Shown piece after piece: positions 1-12,429 of a stretch of DNA of 64,000 bases (position 1 is the first letter of the stretch; each line of letters begins with the position of its first letter). Below the pieces are notes generated by a model, which was given only the letters and a program-made list of their open reading frames with translations, was not told the origin of the DNA and ran no database searches. Source of the stretch: Hyposmocoma kahamanoa (lineage: Eukaryota > Arthropoda > Insecta > Lepidoptera > Cosmopterigidae); the NCBI RefSeq assembly GCF_003589595.1, contig NW_020654422.1:19859225-19923224 (forward strand). The letters run 5' to 3'. The position numbers and the translations under genes are program-made.

Positions 1-121
1 ACTATTTTATATAATACTTAGGACACAACTTTATCAATATCACATTTTTTTTAATTTGAATACTCTCTACATTTATTTTTATTTTAAACACTTGCCAGAA
101 TTATATCAAAGTATAAGTCTG

Positions 122-783
122 CCGTGTCAAATCAATACACTGTAAAATCACTAACAGTTTAATAAAAGTAATAGTTTAGTAAAAGTGTTTTTATTTAACA
201 GCGCTCATATGATTTCTCTAGGCCTAATCTATACCCTGACATTTTAACGTTGGAGGTTTTAGTGTTTTTGAATGACATATTAAAACCTAAATACACTGTA
301 AGTTTTAAAATTTAGAAATTATTTTGACCGAACGCAGTACGCAGCAATACAGTCTTTTGGTTTGAAAATTACGCGCGCGAAATGCAGTACAGTGTAGCGA
401 GGCGCCTGAGTTAGCGAAAACTCTCAGATCGCGCAAATGTCTCAGAAGCTACTACTAATATTTTTCTCGACTCAAATGTTAACAATAAAAAACGACATTC
501 TATCGTGTCAAACCAAAACACTGCAATGTTTAATACAGTGTTTCCTAATTCCATAACAAAAAGATTCTTTCGGCTGTTAACGAAGGAAAATAAATTTATT
601 CATTTTTCAATAGAAATAACTTATTTTCCAAAGTAAAATTATAATGGCTAGATAAATTTCTTTAATATCTAATAGTACAAAGTAAGTTAAATAAATCTTT
701 TTATGTTATTAACCGAAAAATTCTTTACGCAGCTTTTTCTGAAAATGCTGTGTTTGGTATTACAGTGTTTTGATTTGACACGG
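122..783. mobile_element. Putative DNA-transposon relic with 24-bp terminal inverted repeats
   Basis: The left end (122-145, starting CCGTGTCAAATCAA) and the right end (760-783, reverse complement) match over 24 bp with one mismatch. A third, diverged copy of the end motif lies inside at about 505-530. A motif GGCGCCTGA occurs at about 400 inside and again just outside the right end at about 792. I see no convincing target-site duplication, and the interior has no long reading frame, so this would be a non-autonomous element. An incidental inverted repeat is the alternative. Confidence 0.45.
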
Positions 784-3449
784 TAGAGGTGGCGCCTGAA
801 TTACAATTTTTATATTCTATTCATTGAAAGCATGTATCCCAACAAGTGGAGGCCCCATAGCGCCTGTTGCCCATTGCGCAATACATAATTTCCTACGGTC
901 ACTAAGGCTACCATTAAACAAGGTACTTTTGTATTCATTTTAAACCGCGTCCAATAGAAATACCTACAACACATTACGGCATTAATAAAAAGCAAACTTT
1001 AATGTAAAAGATTGAGGGTTTGGAATTGTTTAGCAAGACGCTGCTTTTTCGTTTCAAGATAGAGTCCTGCACTCTGGGCGGCACGGCTTTCAGCGAATTT
1101 CAGAAAAAAAGTTACATTAATGTAGAACGGGCACTATTTTAAACGTCATTGAATAGTGAAGGACGGGCCATTGTCAGACACATTGTCCTTTAAAAAGATT
1201 ACACAAGGAATGTGGGCCATTCAATTGAGACAGAGTAAGAATAGATTGTTTAAAGGCTTTCAATCATCCCATTGAAGGGGCGCTAAACGCGATTTTAATA
1301 GACTTCGTGACGCCTCTGGGAAGCTCTTCGTATTTAAATTTGTACCCATTGACTCTGAATACCTGCGTAGTCGGCTTTGTCTAATAAACCTTTAACACAA
1401 TTGAATAAAAACTTTTGAATTGTGATTAGACTATAACATACTGAATTATAAATCGACCACATCATATTTAGTAGCAGTAAAGCTTTGCCGTCTTTATCAT
1501 AAACAACGTAATTGACGTTTTAGCAAAATTGAGTTATTAACACATCTGTAATTAGCCAAACGACATCTACAACACCCTCTAAAGGGTTTTTTAATATCTT
1601 ATTTAGTTTCGGTTTTATTGTTAAGCAAAATCAACGTTACCAAAATACCAATGCGTTATTTATGACAAGGAGGGCAGCCGCTCCTTGTGAAAGAATTCGT
1701 TCAGGGAAGTACTGCCCCCTTGTCTATTTCTGCCGCAAAGCAGCAAAGCGTTTGCAATAACCACCTTTCAAAACACCTTAGTTAAAGATGATCAATTCAT
1801 AAAAGTGATTTTTTATAATGGACTATTTTCTTTTAATCGTAAATTAAACAAAATATTTTAACTAAAGAATAAAAGTAAACAAATATGCACAGTATTTATA
1901 TAGTTTTTCATATATTTTAAATAAATACTCCAAAAATAAAAAGCGCGCCTCCGCCATTTTGTCATCCATTTTGAACCGCCAACTATACTCCACTACTACT
2001 CTACTACTAATTGCATATGAGAATGTTAAATATGAGTGACTACTAGGAGAAAAGACTTAAAAACTATGGTCGATCCTAAATTCAATGTTGTGACGCAATA
2101 TCCCCTGTATTATTTGTATTTATATAATATTTGTATTTATGTATAGTCCATAAAACTATTTTTCACTTCTCATGCTCTTAAAGTTCGTATTTATGCTGGG
2201 TGCAGCTGCATAAAACAGGACTTTATGCTCTAGTGCATAAAATAAAAAAAACCGTCACATTAAATATGTCTAATTGTTGTAAATTACATTAAATTTTAAT
2301 TAAATAATAGTCTATTTGTAATTTGCTGTTTAATTTAAAAAACAGAATTTGAAAAATTTGAAAAATAGAGTGTATAACTCGTTCATATAACCCATTTTAC
2401 CCTCGACTTAAGTATCCACCCTCGGCTGCGGCTCGGGTAGGTATACTCGTCTCGGGAAAAATGATTTATATCTATAAGAAACAAATTAAAAATACATAAA
2501 CCTATTAAAGAATTTTCTGTATACCGCTGCATATCATATTTTCAATAATAAACACAAAAATAGGGTACGTAAGAAGATATTCCACTCCCTCCGATTATTA
2601 ATTAATTGAATATGTTATAAATTATCATTGTTGATCGTTATTACTTATGACGTCGTTATTCTAGATTTATATTATATTGTTATAGGACAATGTATTACTG
2701 CACTAATTCATTATCAATTTTAACTTCAATTAATCTGTATGTAAATTTTTATTTATAACGCAAATGCAATTATGAATTATTAATGAGTAATACTATAAAA
2801 ACTAGGTTTAAAATACTGAAAATACTATTTTCTTTAATGTACACACGTGCTATCTCCCCAGAGTCATATAACTTCTCACGTATACAATCGGATCCCAAAA
2901 CGAATATGAAATGTTATCCATCATCTCAGCTCAAATCGCCTTCCTGCAAAAGAATTTGCGAAATAATGAAATTGTGGGAGTGATACATCGAGACACAAAG
3001 TATTCTCCACAATGGCCCCACGGGGGAGCTCACAACACTATCGTCAAATAACATTTAGCCAGCCCACACCTTAGATAATCGCAAATAGAGACGTTTATAA
3101 AATAACAAAAGCCTTACGAAGGAGCTACGAAACTAGAACCAATAATTACAGCTTTTGTTGCTTGCGCTTAAAATGTTCAATACAATGTAGTCGACAGTGG
3201 CTATAGTCACTTGAATTGTTATAGTTTTACTGAAGTAATTTCATCTAAGGTATATGTCGCACGACTGGCCACGGGTCCTGGTCACTATAGGCAACTTCGA
3301 ATGTTTTCCTTCACAGATGTATTCCTAATTAACAATAACAAATAGATATAGGTTGAAAAACCAAACATCAATTATGGTTGTGGCATACGCTTAATGAAGT
3401 CCTTTTGCGTACGTCACAACCGCACAAATGATTACAAAATTTGTAGTCG
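784..3449. other. AT-rich spacer without a supported gene
   Basis: I see no coding exon. The stretch holds one short S3 fragment (1672-1755) and otherwise AT-rich unique-looking sequence. Open frames of 60-66 codons here have no recognisable similarity and are expected by chance. Confidence 0.5.
1672..1755 (+). repeat. S3 SINE fragment
   Basis: Matches the conserved S3 body segment (CTCCTTGTGAAAGA, then GGGAAGTACTGCC, then TTTCTGCCGC). Only this middle piece is present, with neither tRNA-like head nor tail. Confidence 0.7.
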
Positions 3450-3633
3450 TTATAATTTGTTTTTTGTCAGATTTGTCTTAATTAATATTGTTTGCTTTTG
3501 TTGCATTTTTTATTTTTGTTTATTACTTATTATTTTTTAAATTTTGTTTTTCTTGTTTGTGTTATAATTTTTTTTGTTTCCGTGTTGTGGCGTTGCAATA
3601 AATATCTATTCTATTCTATTCTATTCTATTCTA
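3450..3633 (+). mobile_element. Likely LINE 3' end with (CTATT)n tail
   Basis: A T/AT-rich stretch leads into GCAATAAATAT and then about 5.5 copies of CTATT (3606-3633). A polyadenylation-like AATAAA followed by a simple-repeat tail is typical of insect LINE 3' ends. No coding part is retained, so the family is not identified. Confidence 0.4.
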
Positions 3634-3636
3634 AAA

Positions 3637-3945
3637 ACCCCACGTGCCAATAATTTCACCAGCACCCTGCTGCTGGCTTTGGACGGGTTTCAGAGAAGTG
3701 AGGATTTACCTGCGGACCGTTCCTACGTGGACACAGGTAACAGGAGTCAAGGCCAGGAGGGAGTCTTTCACAAGGAGCTCTGTTGCTACCTATGCTATGA
3801 GTACCAGGGCAACGGAATTAACTACAGGGCACTACCCAAAATACGCAGATCAGAGCCAATTTAGAAACATTGGTCCCACCCGGAATCGAATCCGCGACCT
3901 CCTGATCAAGCATAGATCTAGACCTACCAAAGTCGTTATTGATGA
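3637..3945 (-). mobile_element. S3 SINE, 5' half with tRNA-like head
   Basis: On the minus strand the copy starts near 3945 with a tRNA-like segment including a box-B-like GGATTCGATTCC. It runs through the CTCCTTGTGAAAGA segment and ends near 3637 at the GCTGGTGAAATTA segment. It is one of few copies in the window that retains the head, so it shows that S3 is tRNA-derived. The tail half is missing. Confidence 0.65.
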
Positions 3946-3959
3946 AAGTACATAATTAA

Positions 3960-5033
3960 CAAATTAAAACCATAGGAACAACAGCCATATGGATTCAAAC
4001 CGATCAAACGATTAAGAAACAAATGTTCTCCCACTGGGCTATTGTCGCTCATAAAAGAACTACACACGTCACTTAAAACAATTATTTACATCAACAATAA
4101 ACATGACATTTTAAAATCGAACTATGTAAATCTATTTGTGCTCACAGCCGTTACTTCCATTCGTGGTAAACCCAATGATCGGAGTTAACCAGCAGATGAA
4201 TCGTTTACACAGCAAGAGAATCATGTTATTGGAGCAATAAAGTACGCTATCAAGTTGAATGTAAATGGTTGTAAGCAAAATAAAACCAAGCCTCACTTTC
4301 CTGTAGCTTGTAAAATAAATGGACTGCTATACATGTTTGTTCGTCTTGTACATCGAATCTGCATATATAAGTGGGCTGCGGTCTCGTAATAAACTCATTC
4401 CACGGATTATAGACAAGCAACATTGGCTGACAGTTCCATTACGCAAAATAGTAGCTAATATTTATATACGACTACGGAGATACACTGCCCGGTGGTCCCT
4501 CGTACTGGATAAGTATTTGATCGATAAACTTGCGGGTTTAATTGCTAAACTGGAACAGTGAGTTGTTTCAAAGGTACCGCGCCACGCGCCTTCGAAATAT
4601 CGAAGGATTCATATAAATGCTAAAGAACTGCATGGTCAACTCGTGCGGTCACATTTTACGTACTTTGTGGCTCAATCGAATAAAACCTGGAAGTAGCCCG
4701 TATCTTTACTGCCAATCGAGAGACCACACAAAGATCATTTGTTTTTACAATGTTTGAATTTGAATAATCCAGACGCTACTACATTTATTGTTATTGTCGA
4801 TTTTAGTATCGACAGGTATGTTAATTTGAACACCGGGAAACAGTTTTAGATTGCTAACAGATTGACTGCATGAAGTTGATAACGACTTCACGTATTAACT
4901 GCATGCAGTCGAAACTCACCTGTCTGGAGCTGAGACTTCAACTTCAAGCGTCGATGTAAACGATATTCCGAAAATCAAAAGTGGTAATTGACATTCTTAC
5001 GAGGATATTTTATATTTTTGCTTTTTTTATAAT
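3960..5033. other. Spacer with one weak open frame
   Basis: No repeat that I recognise. An ATG-started plus-strand frame of 80 codons (4319-4561) has a mixed, lysine/arginine/leucine-rich composition but no motif, signal peptide or splice context, so I do not call it a gene. Confidence 0.35.
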
Positions 5034-5142
5034 ATCAAGTGACGGGACGAACAAGTCGTGCGCCTGATGGTAATCTACACGCCTGTCCATAACAGTTGCA
5101 GTGCACTAAGTTGACAAGTCCCATGTGCCCGTAAATTCACCA
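5034..5142 (-). repeat. S3 SINE tail fragment with internal deletion
   Basis: Antisense S3 tail (GTGACGGGACGAACAAG, then CGCCTGTCCATAACAG) jumps directly to the segment AAGTTGACAAGTCCCATG, so the central part of the element is deleted. Confidence 0.7.
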
Positions 5143-7333
5143 AATTTTAATTATTAGATTTTAATAAATAGTTTAATTTATTAAAAGTGACAATCGACAT
5201 TCCAAAACAGTTGTAAAATTTGGTTTCGTGTTGTCTTAATTTCGGGTGCAATACCTAAAAATCACCTTCTCTATAGCAACATAACAATAGTAGATCTATC
5301 CACACTGCACGCTTTAGTTTTGGGCTTCGATTACACCTTCGGCGTTCGTGCTTCCATCTAGACGCCAAATTTTACACTGAGCTCTAGAGTTAGTCTGCAT
5401 GGCGTTGTATTATACGGACTTCGCGCATGCAGTTCATTTATTAGCAGTCTTACATTCTTCTTTCTATTATTTATCTTTATTCAAACTTCATTGTTAGCAT
5501 TTTATAATTTTCCATTGGCTAACGTACAATGTCAATTTCATATTACTACGTATATAGTTTGAATGAAAATATGAAAAAGTACCAATTCAAAAAAGTATGC
5601 GAGTGTCATGTAAGAATTCCAATTTATGAAGTCTGAGCCTATTTGTTCGATATGAACAACCAGTTCAAAAGTTCGAATTTAGAAATTTGGTATTCAATAG
5701 CTCTGGCATAATACGGTACCGACAAAAAGTTCATATTTTACCTAGTTCTATGTCATTGAATTCAAAAGTTCAAGTATCGAAGATTTTGCCCCCTGAAACT
5801 TTTCTTTGGCTGTCACAGTGGTATTACATAATAGTATTTTCCTAAAATGTACAAAACATTCTTTGTCATCAATTTGTAGAATTTTGGTTGAATTACACTA
5901 TTGATTTCAACATTTTTGTCTTTAAATAATGAAAACCCTGAAAATATTAACGTTTCCTTAAATTTCCAAATTTCAGCTTTTCGACGTCCTTACCACGAAA
6001 GCGAAAAAAAATGTATGTCGGGAATACATTTTTTTTTTCATATTTTTAGATTAGAACCAATTGAAATATATATTTTATTTTATATATATTTTATTTTTTT
6101 TATTTTTTAGTTTTCTATTTCTCCCAGGTCTTAGTCAATCAATACAAAAGTTCAAATTTCGAATGCATTTTTCTCTCGACTCTGGCATATTACAGTACTA
6201 ACATTGTGCATCGTTGAGGTCAATGAGTGAAGAATGAAATGCGTAACATGCCAGATGCAAAGCCTAATATTATTGGCGATTGTTTGCAGGGAGAAGTGCT
6301 TGGCACAAGCCATAGGTAGAAAGGATGAACGCACCTTGCCGGGCATATGTGTAATCCTTTCGCATCTGCCGATTTGCACTGATTTTTATTTATGAATAAT
6401 ATGACGAATTATGTTTGAGCTTTTATTTGCGCGGCCACCTTTCCGGATGCGTTCGACAGCGGATGTTACCTTTTGCTATTAAAATTGATGTGTTATGGAA
6501 TTTCGGAGACAGTTTTAGCGCTGTGTCATCTTCCGAACTATGTTTGTATGATTTTCTGGCACTTAACTGAATTTGAACAAAACAAATAATTATTTACCTA
6601 AATACCTTTCATAAAGGCCATGTAGCTGCGGCACTGGCCTCTACATCCACCAGACTAGTTTTGTACAATTTCAATAATAACCTCGCTCCCATTTCGTATA
6701 CTGTCAAGCCACGAAAAAAAAAACACAATAAAGAACACTTTGAAATCTCCTTAAAACCCACAAACATTACCTTTTGACAATGGCATTCAAAAATCACGTT
6801 ACATTAAGATGTTTTGCACTGAATGGCCTATCAATCCTACACGGGGGCATCTCTTTAATAACATTATACGCATGACAGTGCGCACGGTCCGCACTACGCA
6901 TGCGTCAACCATTGTTGCGCAACAATCTGCCCCCCCATTGACATATTAGTTTTTTACTATCCTCTTCTCACTTCAAAAACTGGCAAAAAAATTTTAATTT
7001 GAACCGACACCACGGTTGCGGTATACAAACAACAACAACTTCAAGGGTCAATGCCACTTTGTCAACGTTTATAAAATAATTATTATACGCATGTGGACTA
7101 TCTCGACATTTAATGCCGAATGCGTGTGTCCCTTACTTATTAAGTTAGAAAGTTTTTAATGGGAGTAATAATTATTATCAGACTTTCACGATCCGTGGGG
7201 TGTACAGCAGGGAGCCAAATTTAATATCAATTAGGACAATTAAACAACTTTGTCATAAACGAGGATGTATTACTATAAAATGTGGACAAAATGTTCCACT
7301 GATAGACTATTGGTTCCACAAGCGATAAGGCTG
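5143..7333. other. AT-rich spacer
   Basis: No supported gene. A short CpG-containing stretch near 6840-6930 (CGCATGCG-like) is unremarkable. Frames at 5901-6110 and 6152-6379 are low-complexity or lack motifs. Confidence 0.4.
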
Positions 7334-7525
7334 TGTGTGCAGTAGAGGTCCTAGTGAAAGAATTACTGCGTTCAGATTCTGAAGAATAAAGGTACTGGTG
7401 AAATTACAGGCACGTGGGATTTGTCACCTTATATCTAGGGTGACGGGTGTAGTGGTAGTGCCAGTCATATCTTTGCGATTTACAGTTCTTAGTGGTTCTG
7501 CAATGGTCACCTGATATCTCTCTTT
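7334..7525 (+). repeat. S3 SINE fragment
   Basis: Sense-oriented S3 body: GCAGTAGAGGTCCT, GGTGAAATTACAGGCACG, GGGTGACGGGTG, ATCTTTGCGATTTA in the family order. Diverged, lacking head and tail. Confidence 0.7.
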
Positions 7526-7904
7526 CAGTACTGTTCCATGGCCATTAAAATATATTCTTGCTCTTTCCAGTTGTACAGTACAATTAATAGTAACAAACTA
7601 ATATTTTGTATAAAAATTTTTTTCATCACCCTTGCTTGTAAACAGTGTCATGACATGCAGGCAAAGTCGAGGCAAATATTGCAGTATTTTTAGAATTTAG
7701 ACATTATTTATTTTATATCTAATACATTGTGGATGCATTCGTCTGCGCCTTTTATAACATTCTAGTTCAAGTTTGTATTATCTATGGAAGAATAAATGGC
7801 AACCAACTTATTTAAAAAAAAGAAAATACCCGCCATTTGTAAAATATGTAAATGTTGTGTTGCTACATATATTTATTCATAAAAGAAATAAATTATCGCT
7901 GTAT

Positions 7905-8280
7905 CCTTAGAATAATAACTCATAGAATGATAGTTTCATATCAAACGTACTGTCATAAGTGAGGCAAAAATCAAATTCATAGGCTAGTTTTAGTAGTAGG
8001 TTAATTTTCGGTTTTAGTGAATATTTATATAAAAATACAAGTTGAAACGCGTTACTTCCTAGTGGAATGTGATGTTAGTATCTATTTTATGTTTGTCTGA
8101 CGTATTTTTACACTCATTTACCGCACATTTCGTCATTTTTAGCTAAAATTCTTGAGCTGGTCGCGGTGCAAGTTGACCTTGAGCACTGAAGAGGCCCGCT
8201 CGCGTAGGCCCATTGGGCGCGCTTCAATTTGCCTCACTTAGCGTGTGCGGACCAGGTTTCTACGCGTTATTATTCTAAGG
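7905..8280. mobile_element. M1 MITE, copy 1
   Basis: Begins CCTTAGAATAATAAC and ends with its reverse complement GTTATTATTCTAAGG. It aligns along its whole length with the copy at 48084-48465. The flanking 6-mers are CTGTAT (7899-7904) and TTGTAT (8281-8286), a 6-bp target-site duplication with one mismatch. There is no coding capacity, so this is a non-autonomous DNA element. Confidence 0.8.
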
Positions 8281-8286
8281 TTGTAT

Positions 8287-8777
8287 CTATTTCCTCGCAA
8301 ATGTGATGAAAAACAATGCATAATTACACACCCCGCATCATAAAAGTCCTCCTCAGCCTTCGCTTCGGGCTTCTAATAAACTGTCGTTAATAATTTCTTA
8401 TTTGACGCCCTTAACACACAATGTACTACTAGATTGTCGATAACGACGACCGACACTGCAAACTCATGGTAGAGGCACTGGAAAGACTAAAGAAAGTGCG
8501 TGCATAATTCTTAACGAACATTTTTACGTAAACAATTTTAAAACCTCAAATACACATTAACAATAAATTTCAATAATTCATGCGTGTGTATATCGTGATT
8601 TATACCGCTACTGTGGGTGCAATTGTTGGAAAACTATTTGCACTCGTTATTACAGTGCTGAGTGATTGCGTTATAAATATTTCAAAAGCGCAATTTCCAA
8701 TAACATTAAACTAAAATAATTATTTACTATAGAGCCCGGGTGTGGCAGCTGGTGATAGGTATATTTTAGTTTCTAAG
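8287..8777. other. Spacer
   Basis: I see no gene or repeat that I recognise between the M1 and S2 elements. Confidence 0.4.
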
Positions 8778-8783
8778 TTACGT

Positions 8784-9110
8784 TGTGAAATTACTCCACT
8801 AGTTTGTTATAATTATTAATACAAAGATCGAACACTCGATCAATGACACAAAATTCGAAACGACATCTTCTAGCATAACGTGCAAGACGCTATACCAACT
8901 AAGCCACGGAACAAACCAGCGGATATCACGAATTTTTCTATATGCTTGTTGTTGTATTTGACTTTTTCAACGACTTTTTAGCCGTAGCGCCATCTACGAG
9001 AAATCTATGAAAGTATTTCGTCACCCAGTTAGATAACATTATAGCTACCAGCCCCGGATAGAGGTGTCGCTATTTACAGTATTTACATTTTTTATTGAAT
9101 TGATAATTGA
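8784..9110 (-). mobile_element. S2 tRNA-derived element, full-length but diverged
   Basis: Antisense S2 with all landmarks in order: GTGAAATTACTCCACTAG end, TAATTATTAATACAAAGATC, a decayed tRNA-like part (box A as CTAAGCCACGG in antisense), CAACGACTTTTTAG, GCGCCATCTA and CAGCTACCAG. The hexamer TTACGT occurs at both edges (8778-8783, 9111-9116) and may be a short TSD. Box B is damaged, so Pol III activity is unlikely. Confidence 0.75.
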
Positions 9111-9244
9111 TTACGTACATTTGCAAGCATTTTTAGTAAAACCTCTCGCTCTCTCTCTTGAGGTGAAGGACCCCTCGGAAAAAGCGTGAAATTTCTCAAC
9201 TACATGGGGCTAACCTGGTGGACTATAGCGTAAACCCTTAAAAA

Positions 9245-9650
9245 TCTATGCTACCTCAGCTCGAATTCAATTTCTTCCCGTATTAATACGGCCCATTTTG
9301 CTTAGATCGACAGGGACACTGGCTTTATTTCAGAATTTATTGTTTAGAAACGAAATTAAAACCTTTTGAAAAAATGTTTATCGTATACTGTGTTTATTTA
9401 GTTGATAAAAAAAAAATATCATTGATATATGTAACGTACCTATGTATTGAATAGTTTTCTTGTAAAATTTCGAGGCAAGTTTGTATTTTTTTCTATCATG
9501 AAAATTTTTATTAATCGTGTTTTCACACCGTATACTGATCAGTGCATATCATTAATTCTGTTATATATTTTTCCAAAGTAATTAATTTGACACTTTCACT
9601 GTTATGCGAAATCAACCAAAGCCATTTAAGGAGGTATAGACTCTGAACGG
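9245..9650 (+). repeat. YX dispersed repeat, longest copy
   Basis: Repeated at 22385-22700 (left part), 36223-36320 (left part) and 57254-57375 plus 58432-58475 (right part). Landmarks are CCCGTATTAATACGG, TTTCAGAATTTATT, CGTGTTTTCACACCGTAT and ATCAACCAAAGCCATTT. No reading frame is shared between copies. Class unknown. Confidence 0.6.
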
Positions 9651-9721
9651 ACACTGTGAGGAACGTATAATGAGTTGATAGTGACTATATTTAGCATCAG
9701 ATCTAGGTGTGCACCGGAAGG

Positions 9722-10265
9722 ACCGGAAGGTCGTGCACTTGATTTGTGCCATTCAGAGCTTTAAAACGCACTCTCACTGCGCCCCTTACCCAGTGACATA
9801 CGTTATTATACATACATATCTAGATCAACATTTGATTGAAGTATTCGTTTTTTTACAGTGGTTATGATTTTGTTATTGGGTGTTATAGCATCCAGTATGA
9901 TTGCAGTGCTTCAGTCTGTGGAGGATTTGCCGATGTGCCCAATCACCTGCACGTGGGAAGATTTCTATGTGGCCACAGGGTAACTTATCACAAACTCGAA
10001 TTTATTTTCCGAAATAACGTTTGTTCGAATTTTCATTACACCGAAAACCGAATTATAACGAAACAGTTGTTCTTTCAGGATATGTTGGATGTTTATCGCA
10101 AAGACACGACTAGCTTCGGTTAGATTAGATGAAGTTAGGTTTAAAAGAAAAAACATTTTCCTCTCAAAATGACTTTCGAGGTTATGAAAATTCGAGAAAA
10201 CGTATTTCTGGAAAATGTAATTTCGGACTACTGGTAGGTAACCCCGGAAGGAGCGTCCCCGCACG
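9722..10265 (+). repeat. Composite of antisense S3 tail and Z repeat
   Basis: 9722-9800 is an antisense S3 tail. It joins seamlessly to Z (from about 9800), and the same junction recurs at 13484-13832, so the fusion itself has been copied. Z landmarks: ATATCTAGATCAAC, a T-rich run ending in ACAG, TTGGGTGTTATAGCA, GAGGATTTGCCGATG, CACCTGCACGTGGGAAG, and ATGTTGGATGTTTATCGC. Overlapping frames on both strands are not conserved between copies. Confidence 0.6.
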
Positions 10266-10293
10266 ACCTACCTTTCCTTTCCTGTATGTCAAA

Positions 10294-10692
10294 TAGTGAT
10301 GCAACAAACCTCTGCTTCCGCAACTGCGGAAGTTCCTCATGCATTATCACATCTGTTTCCATCTCTGCTTCCGCAACTTTTAACACGGAACTATATCGGA
10401 AGTTTATAACGTTCGCGATATATCACGGGCGTGTGCGTATTGCTGGGCGGTGGGGCACGTAGACTTTAGGAGTTTTGTGTTGTTTTAAGTGCAAATTTCT
10501 TTTCTAAGCCTGTTCTATCCCACCACTGGGAAAAGGCCAAAAAAGTGCAAATATGAAACAAAACAACAAGCTTGAGTGTATTTCATTGAGATCTTTATAG
10601 TATTTACACTTCCGCTTCCGCATCCGCTTCCGTTTATGCTAAGATTTACTTCTGAGATCTGTTTACGTTACGACACTTCCGTTGCATCACTA
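10294..10692. mobile_element. hAT-like MITE with TAGTGATGCAAC ends
   Basis: Starts TAGTGATGCAAC (10294-10305) and ends GTTGCATCACTA (10681-10692), a perfect 12-bp terminal inverted repeat similar in style to hAT ends. Flanks are ATGTCAAA and ATGTCTAG (five of eight positions shared), possibly an eroded 8-bp TSD. The interior is rich in the heptamer CTTCCGC near both ends. A piece at about 10510-10540 (ATCCCACCACTGGG) resembles LINE 3' UTR sequence and may be a secondary insertion. Confidence 0.5.
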
Positions 10693-10699
10693 ATGTCTA

Positions 10700-12096
10700 G
10701 TGCAACGTGGGCAACCATTGCCGAGTACCTGACGCCTATATTCAAATCCTTTCACCATGACAGCAATCATTAAAGCGTATGCCATCGATATGACAACAGA
10801 CAGATGAAGGTTAATTATTATTGTAATGTCATAAAATTAATATACCAAGTTTTAAGTCAAAATTCACATACAAAAACTTTAAACTTCTAACTCCCTTCTT
10901 TTTAATCGGGCTTAAAAATCGACAAGAAAACCGCTTTTTTACGATAGTCGAAACTTTGAGGCTTCGATTGTTTTTTTTTGTCTTTACAAGGGTATGTTTC
11001 ATACGGGACTAACCTCCAATTGGATACCTACTAAAACTTCCACTCTTGCCAGGTGCTGTGGGCGCCGTGGGACCCCAAAGAATCACCACTACGTGGTTTC
11101 GATTAACCTGCTTATTGCTACCACAAAGTCGCATGCATAGGAGTCTTAAGTCATTATGTTCCACCACCAGGAACGCATTTATAATATTAAATTAGTATGG
11201 CAAATAGGCGGCGGCAACCACTCTTTGTTCTCCGGTTTGGAAACCAGAAAAAAATGGCCTAATTAACTTTATTAATACGTATTGTTGACAAGTACCCTAC
11301 ACTGGTGGGCCACCAAAATAGAAAATCATGTTGATAAATTGTGAATATGACAACTTTTATTGATACAGCTCGTTACCTAATTGAACATAATGCGTTATTA
11401 ATTCAAATATCGGATATTACATATTGGAGATTAGCAGAGTCAGGGTGGTCCGACCATTTTTAAATGTCACCACGAAAGAGTTGGCTAAGTTGAATTATGA
11501 AGCATTAAAAAATTGCTATCGTTATAAAGATATGTCTACTGTAACAGTAGGAAAGGCGTAATCGGCGATGAACCGTGGCAATTTATTACTAAGTGGAATC
11601 TTTTATTGCCCGTTTAAATCAAAAGTTTGGTCATGGGAATCTGTTTTTAGGCTCTAAAATTGTTTTACAGCCATGATAACTTTAGCTATAATAAAAATAA
11701 TGTGTCAGGCGGTCACACGAATTACAAACGCAATTTACATTAAGTAGATAAATTAAAATTTAAACACAAGAATGTATTTCTTTCTTTTTAGTACACAAGT
11801 TACAGAACTCTAGTCAAAGTAAATTATTTTTAACCAACTTCAAAATTACTTTAGTTACTTACTTTGGGATAGGAGCAACGTTTGCAATGTTGTTTAATAT
11901 TTATTTATTTATTATATACGTATGTATATACGTGTCACTACCAGGTTTTTTTTTAATCCAAATGCACCGAAAGTAATTAAGAATACGGTTATAGAAGCGA
12001 ATACATTATCTTGTAATGAATTTGTGACTTTGTGAAGACGACAGCCGAGAACAAGTTTTATTCCTCACATTAATGTTATGTCTGGCACTATTTTTA
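10700..12096. other. Spacer
   Basis: AT-rich with no supported gene. No splice-bounded frame or repeat of the families named here could be recognised. Confidence 0.4.
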
Positions 12097-12283
12097 ATTG
12101 ACTTCAAAAAGGGTAGAGGGTACCTCAATATTTATCCAATTTAATTTTAAAGAAAAGATTTCACCTCTGAGGGTGGAAAACTAGGGGATGAATCCGGTTT
12201 CACCCACTTTCCGGTAACCGATTTCAATAAAACTTGCCAAATAGATGTATTTCCATGAACTTTTGAAGTCGGTTTTTTAAAAT
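12097..12283 (-). repeat. R4 element
   Basis: Runs from TTGACTTCAAAAAGG to TTTTGAAGTCGGTTTTT, the two inverted ends typical of R4. Between them lie CACCTCTGAGGGTGG, AACTAGGGGATG and TTTCCGGTAACCGA, shared with copies at 15.6, 19.6, 26.5, 32.7, 45.8 and 49.9 kb. No coding capacity. Confidence 0.7.
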
Positions 12284-12429
12284 AAAATTGTTATGATTAA
12301 AACCATTGTGTAATTATGTCAGTATTGTTATCGTAAATAACAAATTAATAACAAATGGTCGCCTTACATTCCCATTGGATTGTATATACAAATTTTGCAG
12401 GCTGATTTCACGTGACATTTCATTCATAT

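Noticed and set aside
9836..10264. Overlapping 95- and 99-codon frames
   Set aside because: They lie in the Z repeat, and the copies at 13.6 and 16.8 kb break both frames.
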